From assembly GCF_000372825.1 (NCBI RefSeq), contig NZ_KB910516.1, positions 900,011 to 964,010 of the forward strand: a stretch of 64,000 nt of DNA, written 5' to 3'. This document shows positions 41,254 through 50,007 of this stretch, one piece after another. Under the pieces are notes generated by a model. It made no database searches. It was not told the DNA's origin and saw only the letters and a program-made list of their open reading frames with translations. Position numbers and translations under genes: made by a program. Numbering within the stretch: the first letter of the stretch is position 1; each line of letters begins with the position of its first letter. This stretch comes from Methylobacterium sp. 77. GTDB taxonomy: Bacteria; Pseudomonadota; Alphaproteobacteria; Rhizobiales; Beijerinckiaceae.

Positions 41254-41921
41254 GACGTTGCCTGCGACAGGAACGGACCGGCGGGGAGCAGGGCGAGGTT
41301 CTCCCGCGCCTTGCAGAGGACCGTCCCGCCTTCCGGCGAGTCGAGGAGTTCGCGCCAGTTGATGCCGGCCCCGTCCGGCAGGACGATCTCGCCGTCGAGG
41401 CGCATGACAGCGCCCGCGTCGATCCTCGCGAGGGTCCGCAGAAAGCGACGATCGACCCGGCCCGGAACGGGCCAGAGCAGATCGAGGTCGGAACCGGGTC
41501 CGAGATAGGGAAGATCGGTCAGCGCCTGCCACAGCAGACTTCCGAAGACGTTCGGCACGAGGCCGTACTCACTCCCAAGACCGACCAGTTCATCGAGGAC
41601 CGGCCGCCATGCCTGCGGTGCAGCCTCGCGCGACGTCTCCAGGCTGATGGGCGGATGCCGGCTTGCGGCGGCGGCCGACAGGGCGAGGCCGATCCGGCGC
41701 TTGCCGGCGGCCGGCGGCAGCGGGAGGCCGACGGGGATATGGTCCGTTGGCTCACCGGGATTGCGGCGGCGGACGATGACGGGCCGGCCGAGCCGAGCCC
41801 AGTCGGCGAGGTGCGGCACGCCGTCGAGATCCCGGCGCTCGGCAAGGCAGTCCGCCCAGGCCTCAGGGTCGACGCGGACAAGGTCGTGGCGGGCGAGACC
41901 GGCCGCCTCGCCCTCAGTCAC
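41250..41921 (-). CDS. mdcG: Phosphoribosyl-dephospho-CoA transferase MdcG
   Basis: A 223-residue transferase that attaches the prosthetic group made by MdcB to the Ser of MdcC. Motifs: RHDLVRV near the N-terminus, the GSDLDLLWPV nucleotidyltransferase-like Asp pair, and GAVMRLDGEIVLPDGAGINW. The start is GTG 41921 (VTEGEAAGLARHDLVRV), which overlaps the end of mdcE by 8 nt; the longer open frame upstream has no family sequence. Length is normal (about 210). Fifth gene of the mdc operon. Confidence 0.92.
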   Translation of the reverse strand: MTEGEAAGLARHDLVRVDPEAWADCLAERRDLDGVPHLADWARLGRPVIVRRRNPGEPTDHIPVGLPLPPAAGKRRIGLALSAAAASRHPPISLETSREAAPQAWRPVLDELVGLGSEYGLVPNVFGSLLWQALTDLPYLGPGSDLDLLWPVPGRVDRRFLRTLARIDAGAVMRLDGEIVLPDGAGINWRELLDSPEGGTVLCKARENLALLPAGPFLSQATS

Positions 41922-42645
41922 GGGGCGCCACGTCGCCGATCGCAGCCCGCACCACCCGCCCGGCGATGTCGCGCGCCATGAGCCGCCCGCCGCGCGCGTG
42001 TCCGAGTTCGTCGCGGAGGTCGACCTCGGGACTGGCGGCGATGAGGGCCTGGATCTGGGGACCGAGCGGTGTGGATGGATCGAGCACCGCATGGACCGCT
42101 CCCGCCTCGACCATGTTGTCGAGGCCGGGCGCGAAGACGGAGGTGGATTTCGCCATCTCCTCCAGCCGCTCGAGGGGCAGCTTGGTGACGCGCGCCACCG
42201 AGGGCAGGTCCATCACGCTCGGATGGGCGCCGGGCAGGGCGGCGAGGACCCGCGTGGCAAGGGCGGTGGCGATGAAGGCGCCGGCCGCCGTATGGCCGTA
42301 GACGAGACCGATCGTGGGGTGGCCGCTCGCATCGGCGAGCAGGAGCGCCTTGGCGAGATGAGCGAGATACTCGTTCAGGCCGAGCAACTCGTCTCGCCGG
42401 CTCATGCGCTGGCTGTCGGAATCGATGGCGACGAGGATCGGCGTCTCACCACCCCGGCGCACCACATCGAGCACCCGCCCGGAGAGGATGCAGGCTCCCT
42501 CGATCCCGAGCGGCGTGTTGCCGTCGATCCCGACCACGGCGAGACGACCAGACCCGAAAGGCCCGTCGCCGCCGACGAGGCCATCGGCGATCTCGACGCC
42601 ATGCCCGTCCGGGAACAGCGAATGCAGGATCTCAGCGAGCGTCAT
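41914..42645 (-). CDS. mdcE: Malonate decarboxylase gamma subunit MdcE
   Basis: A 243-residue carboxyltransferase-fold protein (crotonase-like) that with MdcD decarboxylates malonyl-S-ACP to acetyl-S-ACP and CO2. Family points are VEIADGLVGGDGPFGSGRLA, VAIDSDSQRMSRRDELLGLN and YGHTAAGAFIATALA. This biotin-independent type has no separate biotin carrier or membrane pump here. ATG 42645 overlaps mdcD by 14 nt. Confidence 0.94.
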   Translation of the reverse strand: MTLAEILHSLFPDGHGVEIADGLVGGDGPFGSGRLAVVGIDGNTPLGIEGACILSGRVLDVVRRGGETPILVAIDSDSQRMSRRDELLGLNEYLAHLAKALLLADASGHPTIGLVYGHTAAGAFIATALATRVLAALPGAHPSVMDLPSVARVTKLPLERLEEMAKSTSVFAPGLDNMVEAGAVHAVLDPSTPLGPQIQALIAASPEVDLRDELGHARGGRLMARDIAGRVVRAAIGDVAPRD

Positions 42646-43564
42646 GGGGCGCCTCCGGCAGGCGGGCGAGAAGGGCGTCGAATGCGTGTCTGTTGAGGCC
42701 CGGCACGGTGGCGGGGTCGTTCACGCCGAGGCGGCCCCAGATCTCGGTGGCGTCCCGGGCATCGCCGAACCGGTCGAGGCGGGCTTCGAGGCGCGCCTGT
42801 TCGGCCTCAAGAGTGGCGAGGTCGAAGGCGGGGGCTTTGCCGATCTGCCCGAGTGCCGCGTCGCGAAACGCGCGGATCGTATCGTCCGCGAAGGCGTCGG
42901 CACCGCCGATGAGACGCCGGTGCTTGCCGCCCATGGTGCGCCAGACCAGCGCCCGGTCGCGGGAATCGAATTCCTCCGCGCCCTTGTTGGTCTCGATGAC
43001 CTCGGGGCCGGACACGCTGATGCGGCCGACTTCAGAGACCACGAGGCGCGAGCAGGTGCCGGCGATGAGGCCGCCGCCACCGTAGCAGCCGGCGCGCCCG
43101 CCGATCAGCCCGATCACCGGAACGCCGGCCATGCGCAACGCGACGATGGCGCGCATGATCTCCGCGATGGCGGTCTCGCCGGCATTGGCCTCCTGCAGCC
43201 GGACCCCACCGGTATCGAACAGGATCAGCACGGCGACAGGTTTCACCGCCAGCGCGGCCCTCAGCAGCCCGACGAGCTTGGCGCCGTGGATCTCGCCGAA
43301 GGCCCCGCCCATGAAGCGGCCCTCCTGGGCGGCGATGAGGATCGTCGCGCCATCGAGGAGACCGCGTCCGACGACGATGCCATCGTCGAAGGCACGCGGC
43401 AGCTCGAACGCGGGAAGGTGCGGGCTCATCACCCGCTGTTCGGGGCCGATGAATTCCTCGAATGTGCCGGGATCGACGAGGGCGTCGATGCGGCCGCGGG
43501 CGCTGGCCTCGTACCAGCTCTGATCGAGGGGATCGGCGGAGAGGGAGACGGGATTCATCGTCAT
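42632..43564 (-). CDS. mdcD: Malonate decarboxylase beta subunit MdcD
   Basis: A 310-residue carboxyltransferase subunit, partner of MdcE. Recognisable are the SWYEASARGRIDALVDPGTF opening, the oxyanion-forming Gly-rich stretches MGGAFGEIHGAKLVGLL and GLIGGRAGCYGGGGLIAGT. I use ATG 43564, which overlaps the mdcC stop as TGATG; GTG 43567 and ATG 43558 are close alternatives. It keeps the usual mdcA-C-D-E order. Confidence 0.94.
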   Translation of the reverse strand: MTMNPVSLSADPLDQSWYEASARGRIDALVDPGTFEEFIGPEQRVMSPHLPAFELPRAFDDGIVVGRGLLDGATILIAAQEGRFMGGAFGEIHGAKLVGLLRAALAVKPVAVLILFDTGGVRLQEANAGETAIAEIMRAIVALRMAGVPVIGLIGGRAGCYGGGGLIAGTCSRLVVSEVGRISVSGPEVIETNKGAEEFDSRDRALVWRTMGGKHRRLIGGADAFADDTIRAFRDAALGQIGKAPAFDLATLEAEQARLEARLDRFGDARDATEIWGRLGVNDPATVPGLNRHAFDALLARLPEAPHDAR

Positions 43565-43875
43565 CACACGGTCTCCATCATGCGGGCGCCCTGGAGCAGG
43601 CGCAGGGTGACGGTATCGGGCCGGGCCCCGCCATCGTTGATGGTGATGCGCAGACCGCCGGGCTGGCGACGCGCCACGAAATCGGAGACCACGGCCTCCC
43701 AGACGTCGCTATAGCCGTTGATCGCGGTATCGATCTCGACGGTGCATTGATCGGCCGCGAGGCTGCGCTCCATCAGCACTTCGAGATTGCCCGAAGCGAC
43801 CACGCCGGTGATCGCCTGGCGCCGCGTCCCGGACAGGGGCTTCGTAGTCGCGTGGCGGAAAGTCAGCTTTTCCAT
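43564..43875 (-). CDS. mdcC: Malonate decarboxylase acyl carrier protein MdcC
   Basis: A 103-residue acyl carrier subunit (delta). The prosthetic-group Ser is expected in GVVASGNLEVLMER, where MdcG attaches the phosphoribosyl-dephospho-CoA. MEKLTFRHA is the family N-terminus, and ATG 43875 has GGGAG at 8-nt spacing, so the extra residues of the longer frame are excluded. It carries malonyl and acetyl groups between MdcA and MdcDE. Confidence 0.92.
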   Translation of the reverse strand: MEKLTFRHATTKPLSGTRRQAITGVVASGNLEVLMERSLAADQCTVEIDTAINGYSDVWEAVVSDFVARRQPGGLRITINDGGARPDTVTLRLLQGARMMETV

Positions 43876-43889
43876 GGGACGGCGCTCCC

Positions 43890-45536
43890 TCACCAGTTCC
43901 GGAACTTGGCTGGCGGCTCATAGAGACCGCCCGACCAATGGACGAGATCCTTGATCGACCGCGCCGCCAGCAGCGAGCGGTCGGCGTCGAGAGGATCGAT
44001 GCCGAGATCTTCCGGCCGGCGGATGATCTTTCGCGCCCGCAGGGACTCGACCATGGCATGGTCTCGGCCGCGCCCGACATCGGTGTAGCCGGCGACCCCG
44101 CGGATCGCCTGCTCGCGCTCGTCCAGCGTCCGGCACAGCAGCAGGTTGGCGATGCCCTCTTCCGTGACGATGTGGGTCACGTCGTCGGCGTAGACCATCA
44201 CGGGGGCGAGTTCGAGATCGAGCTTCCTCGCCAGTTCGAGGGCATCGAGCCGCTCCACAAAGGCCGGCACCAGCTTGTCGCCGAAGGTCTCGACCAGCTG
44301 GACCACGAGCTTGCGGCCGCGTCGCAGGGCGGGATCACCGGTGCCGCCGGCCTCCTCACCGGCCTTCATCCACGGGTCGGAGGGGTGGCGCCTTCCATGC
44401 GGATCGGACCCCATGTTCGGAGCGCCGCCGAAGCCGGCCACCCGGTTGGTGGTGACGGTGGAGGAATGGCCCTGGAGATCGATCTGCAGCGTCGAGCCGA
44501 TGAACAGGTCGCAGGCATAGAGCCCCGCCGTCTGGCAGAAGGCCCGGTTGGACCGGAGCGAGCCGTCGGAGCCGGTGAAGAACACGTCGGGCCGCTCACG
44601 GATGTAGCGATCCATCCCGACTTCCGAGCCGAAGCAGTGGATCTGCTCGACCCAGCCCGATTCGATGGCCGGGATCAGGCTCGGATGCGGGTTGAGCGCC
44701 CAATGCGTGGCGATCTTGCCCTTGAGGCCGAGCCGCTCGGCGAAAGTCGGCAGCAGCAGCTCGATGGCGGCGGTCCCGAAGCCGATGCCGTGGTTGAGCC
44801 GGCGGATGCCGTATTCGGCATAGATGCCCTTGATCGCCATCATGGCCATCAGGATCTGCGTCTCGGTGACGGCCGCCGGGTCGCGGGTGAAGAGCGGCTC
44901 GACGTAGAACGGCCTGTCGGCCTCGACCACGAAATCCACCCGGTCGCCGGGGATGTCGACGCGGGGCACCCGGTCGACGATCTCGTTCACCTGCGCGATC
45001 ACGACGCCGTTCTTGAAGGCGGTCGCCTCCACCACCGTCGGCGTGTCTTCGGTATTGGGGCCGGTATAGAGGTTGCCGTCGCGGTCCGCCGAGACGCCGG
45101 CGATGAGGGCGACGTTGGGCGTCAGGTCGATGAAGTAGCGCGCGAAGAGCTCGAGATAGGTGTGCACCGCCCCGAGCGCGATCTGCCCGCCATAGAGCAT
45201 CCGGGCGATGCGCGCGCCCTGCGGCCCGGAATACGAATAGTCCAGGCGCTTGGCGATGCCCTGCTCGAAGATGTCGAGATGCTCGGGCAGTACGATGCCC
45301 GACTGGACCATGTGGAGGTCATGGACCCGCGCCGGGTCGCAGGCGCTGAGTCCCCTGGCGAGGCAATCGGCCTGCTTCTGGTTGTCGCCTTCGAGGCAGA
45401 CCCGGTCGCCGGGGCGCAAAACCGCCTCCAGCAAATCGACCACCTGCGCGGCCGCCACGATCTTGCCCGTCGCAAAGGCACGACCGCGCTCGATCCGCTC
45501 GTCCCTGGCCGTCCGCTGCTTTCGCCAATCGGTCAT
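43890..45536 (-). CDS. mdcA: Malonate decarboxylase alpha subunit (acetyl-S-ACP:malonate ACP transferase) MdcA
   Basis: A 548-residue CoA-transferase-like subunit that swaps acetyl for malonyl on MdcC. LLEAVLRPGDRVCLEGDNQK at the N-terminus, the ATEAFKNGVVIAQVNE-like segment (VVEATAFKNGVVIAQVNE) and FIGSTLQIDLQGHSSTVTTN are characteristic. First gene of the operon; ATG 45536 is preceded by AAGGCGGA. The divergent madLM-mdcY genes start 240 bp away, across a region with a GTATAC-centred palindrome. Confidence 0.95.
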   Translation of the reverse strand: MTDWRKQRTARDERIERGRAFATGKIVAAAQVVDLLEAVLRPGDRVCLEGDNQKQADCLARGLSACDPARVHDLHMVQSGIVLPEHLDIFEQGIAKRLDYSYSGPQGARIARMLYGGQIALGAVHTYLELFARYFIDLTPNVALIAGVSADRDGNLYTGPNTEDTPTVVEATAFKNGVVIAQVNEIVDRVPRVDIPGDRVDFVVEADRPFYVEPLFTRDPAAVTETQILMAMMAIKGIYAEYGIRRLNHGIGFGTAAIELLLPTFAERLGLKGKIATHWALNPHPSLIPAIESGWVEQIHCFGSEVGMDRYIRERPDVFFTGSDGSLRSNRAFCQTAGLYACDLFIGSTLQIDLQGHSSTVTTNRVAGFGGAPNMGSDPHGRRHPSDPWMKAGEEAGGTGDPALRRGRKLVVQLVETFGDKLVPAFVERLDALELARKLDLELAPVMVYADDVTHIVTEEGIANLLLCRTLDEREQAIRGVAGYTDVGRGRDHAMVESLRARKIIRRPEDLGIDPLDADRSLLAARSIKDLVHWSGGLYEPPAKFRNW

Positions 45537-45656
45537 CCGATCCGCCTTTCGTCATCCGGGCCTCGCGTATGCGGAAGGCCGTGAAATCGCCCGACTCGAC
45601 ATCCACGAGCCGTCGAATTTCACCTTACGGTATCCTGAATTGCTTAAATGTCAAGC

Positions 45657-45670
45657 ATATGTATACTGAA
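45657..45670. promoter_or_regulatory. GTATAC-centred candidate MdcY/GntR operator
   Basis: The AT-rich divergent promoter between mdcA and madL contains ATATGTATACTGAA with the perfect palindrome GTATAC at 45661-45666. MdcY of Acinetobacter binds a site centred on GTATAC (ATTGTATACAAT, from memory of the literature), and the cluster encodes an MdcY-like regulator, so this is the best operator candidate. The outer bases are only partly symmetric. Confidence 0.5.
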
Positions 45671-45776
45671 GCAAATAATAACCGAATCAAAAAATACGGG
45701 ACGGAGATAGAACCATGGCCTCGACATACCCAGCACGGCGCAATGCCTCGCTCATGGAAACACGGGGAGGGGCGGC

Positions 45777-46247
45777 ATGACCATCTTCGGAGTCGCGCTC
45801 CTCGCGCTCTGCACTCTGATCGGGGTGTTCCTCGGCGATCTCCTGGGCATTGCCCTCGGTGTGAAGGCCAATGTCGGCGGCGTCGGCCTCGCGATGATCC
45901 TGCTCATCGCCGCCCGAAGCTGGCTGGTGGCGAAGGGCAAGCTCGGCTCCGGGATCAAGCTCGGAGTCGAGTTCTGGTCGACCATGTATATCCCCATCGT
46001 CGTCGCCATGGCCGCCCAGCAGAACGTGGTGGCCGCCGTGAAGGGCGGCCCGATCGTGCTCATCGCCGCCACGGTCTCGCTGCTGCTGTGCTTCGGCTGC
46101 GTCGCCTTCCTCGGACGCTTCGGCCGCCGCGAAGGCGGTGCGGGCGAGCCGGCCCGGCCCGCCATCGATCGGGGCGGCGACGTGATCGCCGGCGGATCAC
46201 CCGACGTCGCCTCCGCGACGATCCCGCTCTCCGGCACGAAGGCCTGA
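45777..46247 (+). CDS. madL: Malonate transporter subunit MadL
   Basis: A 156-residue inner-membrane protein with about four helices. IGVFLGDLLGIALGVKANVG and EFWSTMYIPIVVAMAAQQNV are highly typical MadL sequence. Together with MadM it imports malonate, probably with a cation. A strong GGGGAGG at 45764-45770 precedes ATG 45777. The C-terminus has a polar tail of about 35 residues after the last helix, longer than a minimal MadL. Co-directional with madM (4 nt gap). Confidence 0.95.
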   Translation: MTIFGVALLALCTLIGVFLGDLLGIALGVKANVGGVGLAMILLIAARSWLVAKGKLGSGIKLGVEFWSTMYIPIVVAMAAQQNVVAAVKGGPIVLIAATVSLLLCFGCVAFLGRFGRREGGAGEPARPAIDRGGDVIAGGSPDVASATIPLSGTKA

Positions 46248-46251
46248 TCCG

Positions 46252-47016
46252 ATGCTGCACATGATCGAGCACGTCTTCGTCGAGCAGAGCCTCGTTGCCG
46301 CCTTCGCCGTAGTGGGAGGCCTGATGCTGGTCTCGAACCTCGCCGCGCGCCACCTCACCGCCGGGCGCGTCCACGGCTCGGCCATCGCCATCGTTCTGGG
46401 ACTGGTGCTGGCCTACGTCGCCGGCACCTATACCGGTGGCAAGAAAGGGGTCGCCGACCTGCCGGTCTTCGCCGGAATCGGCCTGATGGGCGGCGCCATG
46501 CTGCGCGACTTCGCCATCGTCGCCACCGCCTTCGAGGTCGACGTGGTGGAGGCGCGGCGCGCCGGCATTCTCGGTGTGGTCGCCCTCGCCCTCGGCACGA
46601 TCATTCCCTTCATCGTCGGCGCGCTCACGGCGGTCGCCTTCGGCTATACCGACGCGGTCAGCATCACGACGATCGGGGCGGGTGCCGTCACCTACATCGT
46701 CGGCCCGGTGACGGGCGCCGCACTGGGCGCGGATTCCGCCGTCATGGCCCTGTCCATCGCCACCGGCGTCACCAAGGCGGTGATGGTCATGGTGGGCACG
46801 CCCCTGGTGGCGCGGCTCATCGGCCTCGACAACCCGCGCTCCGCCATGGCCTTCGGCGGATTGATGGGCACCGTCAGCGGGGTTGCCGGGGGCCTGGCCG
46901 CCACGGACCCGAAGCTCGTGCCCTACGGCGCGCTCACCGCCACCTTCCATACCGGCATCGGCTGCCTCGTCGGCCCGTCGATCTTCTACTTGACCGTCCG
47001 GGCCATCGTGGGATGA
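46252..47016 (+). CDS. madM: Malonate transporter subunit MadM
   Basis: A 254-residue membrane protein with about seven or eight helices. Recognisable parts are LTAGRVHGSAIAIVLGLVLA, GGKKGVADLPVFAGIGLMGG and TVSGVAGGLAATDPKLVPYG. It forms the malonate importer with MadL. Its presence shows that this cluster uses the two-subunit MadLM carrier instead of the single MdcF carrier found with many mdc operons. The stop overlaps the regulator's ATG (ATGA). Confidence 0.95.
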   Translation: MLHMIEHVFVEQSLVAAFAVVGGLMLVSNLAARHLTAGRVHGSAIAIVLGLVLAYVAGTYTGGKKGVADLPVFAGIGLMGGAMLRDFAIVATAFEVDVVEARRAGILGVVALALGTIIPFIVGALTAVAFGYTDAVSITTIGAGAVTYIVGPVTGAALGADSAVMALSIATGVTKAVMVMVGTPLVARLIGLDNPRSAMAFGGLMGTVSGVAGGLAATDPKLVPYGALTATFHTGIGCLVGPSIFYLTVRAIVG

Positions 47017-47744
47017 CGGGAGCGATCACCGCCGGCTCCGGGCCGGCGATCGGGACGGGGGAGGGCACGACGACCATGGACGCCATCGCTGAGGAGCGCG
47101 GGCTTCTCTCCGACCTGATCCGCAACGCCCTGACCGACGAGATCGCGGCCGGTACCTTGAGCGCGGGTACGGCCCTGGACGAGCAGGATCTCGCCGACCG
47201 CTTCGGAGCCTCGCGCACGCCGGTGAGGGAGGCGCTGCGCCAGCTCGCCTTCAACGGTCTCGTGGAGTTGCGGCCGCGCCGGGGCGTCGTCGTCACCCGG
47301 ATGACGCCGGAACGGATCATGGACATGTTCGAGGCCACCGCCGAATTCGAGGCGATGTGCGTCCGGCTCGCCACCTACCGGATGACGCCCCTGGAGCGCA
47401 GTCACCTCATGGGCCTGCATGCCCGCTCGGAAGAGATGGTGGAGGCGGGCGACGTCGACGCCTATGACACGCTGAACCGCAGCTTCCACGAGGCGCTCTA
47501 CGGCGCTACCCATAACGGCTTCCTGCTGGAACAGGCGCTCGCCCTGCGCACGCGGCTCTCGGGTTTCCGCCGGACCCAGCTACGCCACGGCGAGCGTATC
47601 CGGACCTCGCGCGCCGAGCACGGGGAGATCCTGGCCGCCATCGCCGAGGGCGACGGCGACGGCGCCGCGCGGCGCATGCGCGCCCACATGCTGAACGCCG
47701 CGAGCGCCATCGGCCATTACATCGCCGAGCATGCCGGCGAGTGA
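47013..47744 (+). CDS. mdcY: GntR/FCD-family regulator, MdcY-like
   Basis: A 243-residue regulator with an N-terminal winged HTH (LDEQDLADRFGASRTPVREA then LVELRPRRGVVVT) and a C-terminal all-helical FCD ligand domain with metal-ligand-like residues in LNRSFHEALYGATHN. The FCD domain would bind malonate or a malonyl derivative (inference from context). ATG 47013 overlaps the madM stop; ATG 47076 with GGGAGGG upstream is an equally reasonable start and would remove a low-complexity N-terminus. It is expected to repress both divergent units. Confidence 0.85.
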   Translation: MTGAITAGSGPAIGTGEGTTTMDAIAEERGLLSDLIRNALTDEIAAGTLSAGTALDEQDLADRFGASRTPVREALRQLAFNGLVELRPRRGVVVTRMTPERIMDMFEATAEFEAMCVRLATYRMTPLERSHLMGLHARSEEMVEAGDVDAYDTLNRSFHEALYGATHNGFLLEQALALRTRLSGFRRTQLRHGERIRTSRAEHGEILAAIAEGDGDGAARRMRAHMLNAASAIGHYIAEHAGE

Positions 47745-47758
47745 GGCGGTGCCTCCGC

Positions 47759-49237
47759 TCAGGCGGCGGCGCTCGACGCGATCCTGACCTTTTGCGTGGC
47801 GGTGTCGACCTCTTCGGTGGATCGGGCGATCTCGTCGAGACTTTCGGTGATGAGGGTGACGCCGTTGGAGGCGGTCTGCATGCTGGAGGACATCTCGCGG
47901 GTGACGGCGCTCTGCTCCTCCACCGCCGCCGAGATCGCGCTGGCGACCTCGTTGAGGGTCATGATCGTGCTCTGGATCGAGGAGATCGCGCCCACCGCCT
48001 CGCGGGTCGCCTGCTGGGTCGACAGGATCTGGGTGCTGATCTGCTCGGTGGCCTTGGAGGTCTGGGCGGCGAGCGCCTTGACCTCGGTGGCGACCACGGC
48101 AAAGCCCCGGCCCGCCTCGCCGGCGCGCGCCGCCTCGATCGTGGCGTTGAGCGCCAGCAGGTTGGTCTGGGCGGCGATGCCCTGGATCAGGGCGACGACC
48201 TCGCCGATGCGGGTGGCAGCCCCCGAGAGGCCGGCGATGATGGCGCTGGTCTCCTGGGCCTGCTTGACCGCCTGGCCGGAGATCTCGGAGGCGTGGGTGA
48301 CCTGCATGCTGATCTCGGAGACCGAGGCGGCCAGTTCCTCGGCGCCGGAGGCGACGGTCTGGATGTCGGAGGAGACCTGGGTCGAGGCCTGGGCGGCCTG
48401 ACCGGCCTGGCGCGAGGCGCCCGAGGCGGCGCCGGCGATGGCGTTGAGATCGCTGGCGATGGAGACCTGGAGGGCGGCGCGGCTCTGGCGCTCGAGCACC
48501 TGGCGGGTGACGTCGATGGCGAACTTGACCACCTTGAGCGGACGGCCGTCGCGATCGAAGATCGGGTTGTAGCTGCCCTGGATGAAGACCTCGCGGTCGC
48601 CCTTGGCGATGCGCTTGTACTCGCCGGACTGGTACTCGCCCCGGCCGAGGTTGTCCCAGAAGCTCCTGTACTCCGCGCTCGCCCGGAAGTCCGGATCGAC
48701 GAACAGGCTATGGTGGCGGCCCTGGATCTCGTCGAGGCGGTATCCCGTCACGTCGAGGAAGTTCTTGTTGGCGGTGAGGATGGTGCCGTCGAGGGTGAAC
48801 TCGATCACCGCCTGCGAGCGGTCGAGGGCCTTGACCTGACCTTCCTGGTCGGTGCTCCGGTTGACCTGCTCGGTGACGTCGGAGGCGAACTTGACGATCC
48901 GGGTGGGCCGGCCGTCGCGGCCGAGGATGGGATTGTAGGTGGCCTGCAGCCAGATCTCGCGGCCGTCCTTGCCGATGCGCTTGAACTCGCCGGACTGGAA
49001 GGTGCCGCCGGACAGCGCGACCCAGAAGGCGCGATAGGCCGGGCTCTCCTTGAAGGCCGGGTCGACGAACAGGCTGTGGTGTTTGCCCTGGATCTCGGCG
49101 AGCTCGTAGCCGACCGCGTCGAGGAAGTTCTTGTTCGCCGTCAGGATGGTCCCGTCGGTCTTGAACTCGATGACCGCCTGAGAGCGATCCAGTGCATCGA
49201 TCCGGGATTGCAGATCGCGGTTGCTGAAAATGTTCAT
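47759..49237 (-). CDS. Soluble chemoreceptor with tandem PAS domains
   Basis: A 492-residue cytoplasmic methyl-accepting protein with no membrane helix. Two PAS domains (about residues 16-125 and 138-247) are near copies: [24 protein letters not shown] and HHSLFVDP occur in both, each followed by a PAC segment ([14 protein letters not shown] / [14 protein letters not shown]). The C-terminal signalling domain carries [23 protein letters not shown] 49237 is chosen over the GTG-type upstream start at 49291. Bacterial relatives (Aer2/BdlA-like architecture) sense redox or oxygen through heme or FAD in PAS; the ligand here is unknown. Convergent with the mdcY-like gene. Confidence 0.92.
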   Translation of the reverse strand: MNIFSNRDLQSRIDALDRSQAVIEFKTDGTILTANKNFLDAVGYELAEIQGKHHSLFVDPAFKESPAYRAFWVALSGGTFQSGEFKRIGKDGREIWLQATYNPILGRDGRPTRIVKFASDVTEQVNRSTDQEGQVKALDRSQAVIEFTLDGTILTANKNFLDVTGYRLDEIQGRHHSLFVDPDFRASAEYRSFWDNLGRGEYQSGEYKRIAKGDREVFIQGSYNPIFDRDGRPLKVVKFAIDVTRQVLERQSRAALQVSIASDLNAIAGAASGASRQAGQAAQASTQVSSDIQTVASGAEELAASVSEISMQVTHASEISGQAVKQAQETSAIIAGLSGAATRIGEVVALIQGIAAQTNLLALNATIEAARAGEAGRGFAVVATEVKALAAQTSKATEQISTQILSTQQATREAVGAISSIQSTIMTLNEVASAISAAVEEQSAVTREMSSSMQTASNGVTLITESLDEIARSTEEVDTATQKVRIASSAAA

Positions 49238-49595
49238 CGCTCTCGCAGACGCTAAAGTTAGGGGCAGGTCACGACATGCGGCCACGCACATTGACGCCCG
49301 AGATGTTTATCTTTCGGTTAATAATGCGTCGCGCCAGGGGAATAAATTGAGTTCATCCATCAATAGTTGAATGTACTGTCTGCGACCGATAGTGCTTAAC
49401 ATTCCATGGTAGTTGTCATTCTATCGCATCGCCGAACTCGAGAGGTGGATCTCGGCAATCTCGACCGACATTCATCGTTGTGTCCGAAAGTCATGGCGGC
49501 CGACTCATGCCGTGATCATCCGAGTCGGTCGCCGTCCCTCCTCAATCTGCGCCGTCGCGTTGACGCCCGACGGGGGTTTCCCGTAAGCCCCCTCC
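49238..49595. other. Intergenic region between the chemoreceptor and the DUF2946 gene
   Basis: About 358 bp, no supported gene. The part next to the chemoreceptor (49290-49430) is AT-rich and probably holds its promoter. The part next to the DUF2946 gene contains a long perfect hairpin (49495-49533), listed separately. Confidence 0.55.
49495..49533 (+). promoter_or_regulatory. 12-bp stem-loop in the leader of the DUF2946/PepSY/TonB-receptor genes
   Basis: GGCGGCCGACTC (49495-49506) pairs over 12 positions with GAGTCGGTCGCC (49522-49533), with one G-U pair and a 15-nt loop. It ends 62 nt before ATG 49596. There is no T-tract after it, so it is not a simple terminator. It could be a leader RNA element or, as DNA, a long dyad operator for a metal regulator. 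Confidence 0.5.
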
Positions 49596-49958
49596 ATGCG
49601 TGAAGGCTTGACAGGAACGATCCGGGGGCGCGCGATCGTCGCCGTGATCGTGCTCTACGGCCTGTGCCTCCAGGCTTTTCTCGGTACACTGGCGCCTCTT
49701 CCGCCGGCTGCACCCGAGAGTGCCATCTGCGCGCACGACGCATCGCGCTCGCCAGCCGATCCGGCCACTTCCTGCCAGCATGGGTGCTGCACCCCGGCCC
49801 AAGCCGCTCAAGCCTTGGCCTTCCAGGCGACGGCATTCGCGATTCTCGATTGGCCCGTCTCGCCTGCATCCCGGCCACTCCGGCCGAGCGACGAGACGAA
49901 CGGGACGCGAGCGCCGCCCGACCGATCCGTCGGCCCACGAGGTCCGCCTGCCGCCTGA
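49596..49958 (+). CDS. DUF2946-like small membrane/secreted Cys protein 1
   Basis: A 120-residue protein with one N-terminal hydrophobic helix (AIVAVIVLYGLCLQAFLGTL), then a periplasmic segment with SAICAH and a Cys cluster SCQHGCC. The ICxH...C...CC pattern resembles the DUF2946 family, often found beside copper or TonB genes. The C-terminus is Pro/Arg-rich. It leads the module with the PepSY protein (50008), a second DUF2946-like protein (51426) and a TonB receptor (51895). A metal-binding role is inferred from Cys/His content and context. Confidence 0.7.
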   Translation: MREGLTGTIRGRAIVAVIVLYGLCLQAFLGTLAPLPPAAPESAICAHDASRSPADPATSCQHGCCTPAQAAQALAFQATAFAILDWPVSPASRPLRPSDETNGTRAPPDRSVGPRGPPAA

Positions 49959-50007
49959 CCGATCATTCCATCCCTGATCGCTCGGCCCCGGACCCGGACC
50001 TTTCCCG

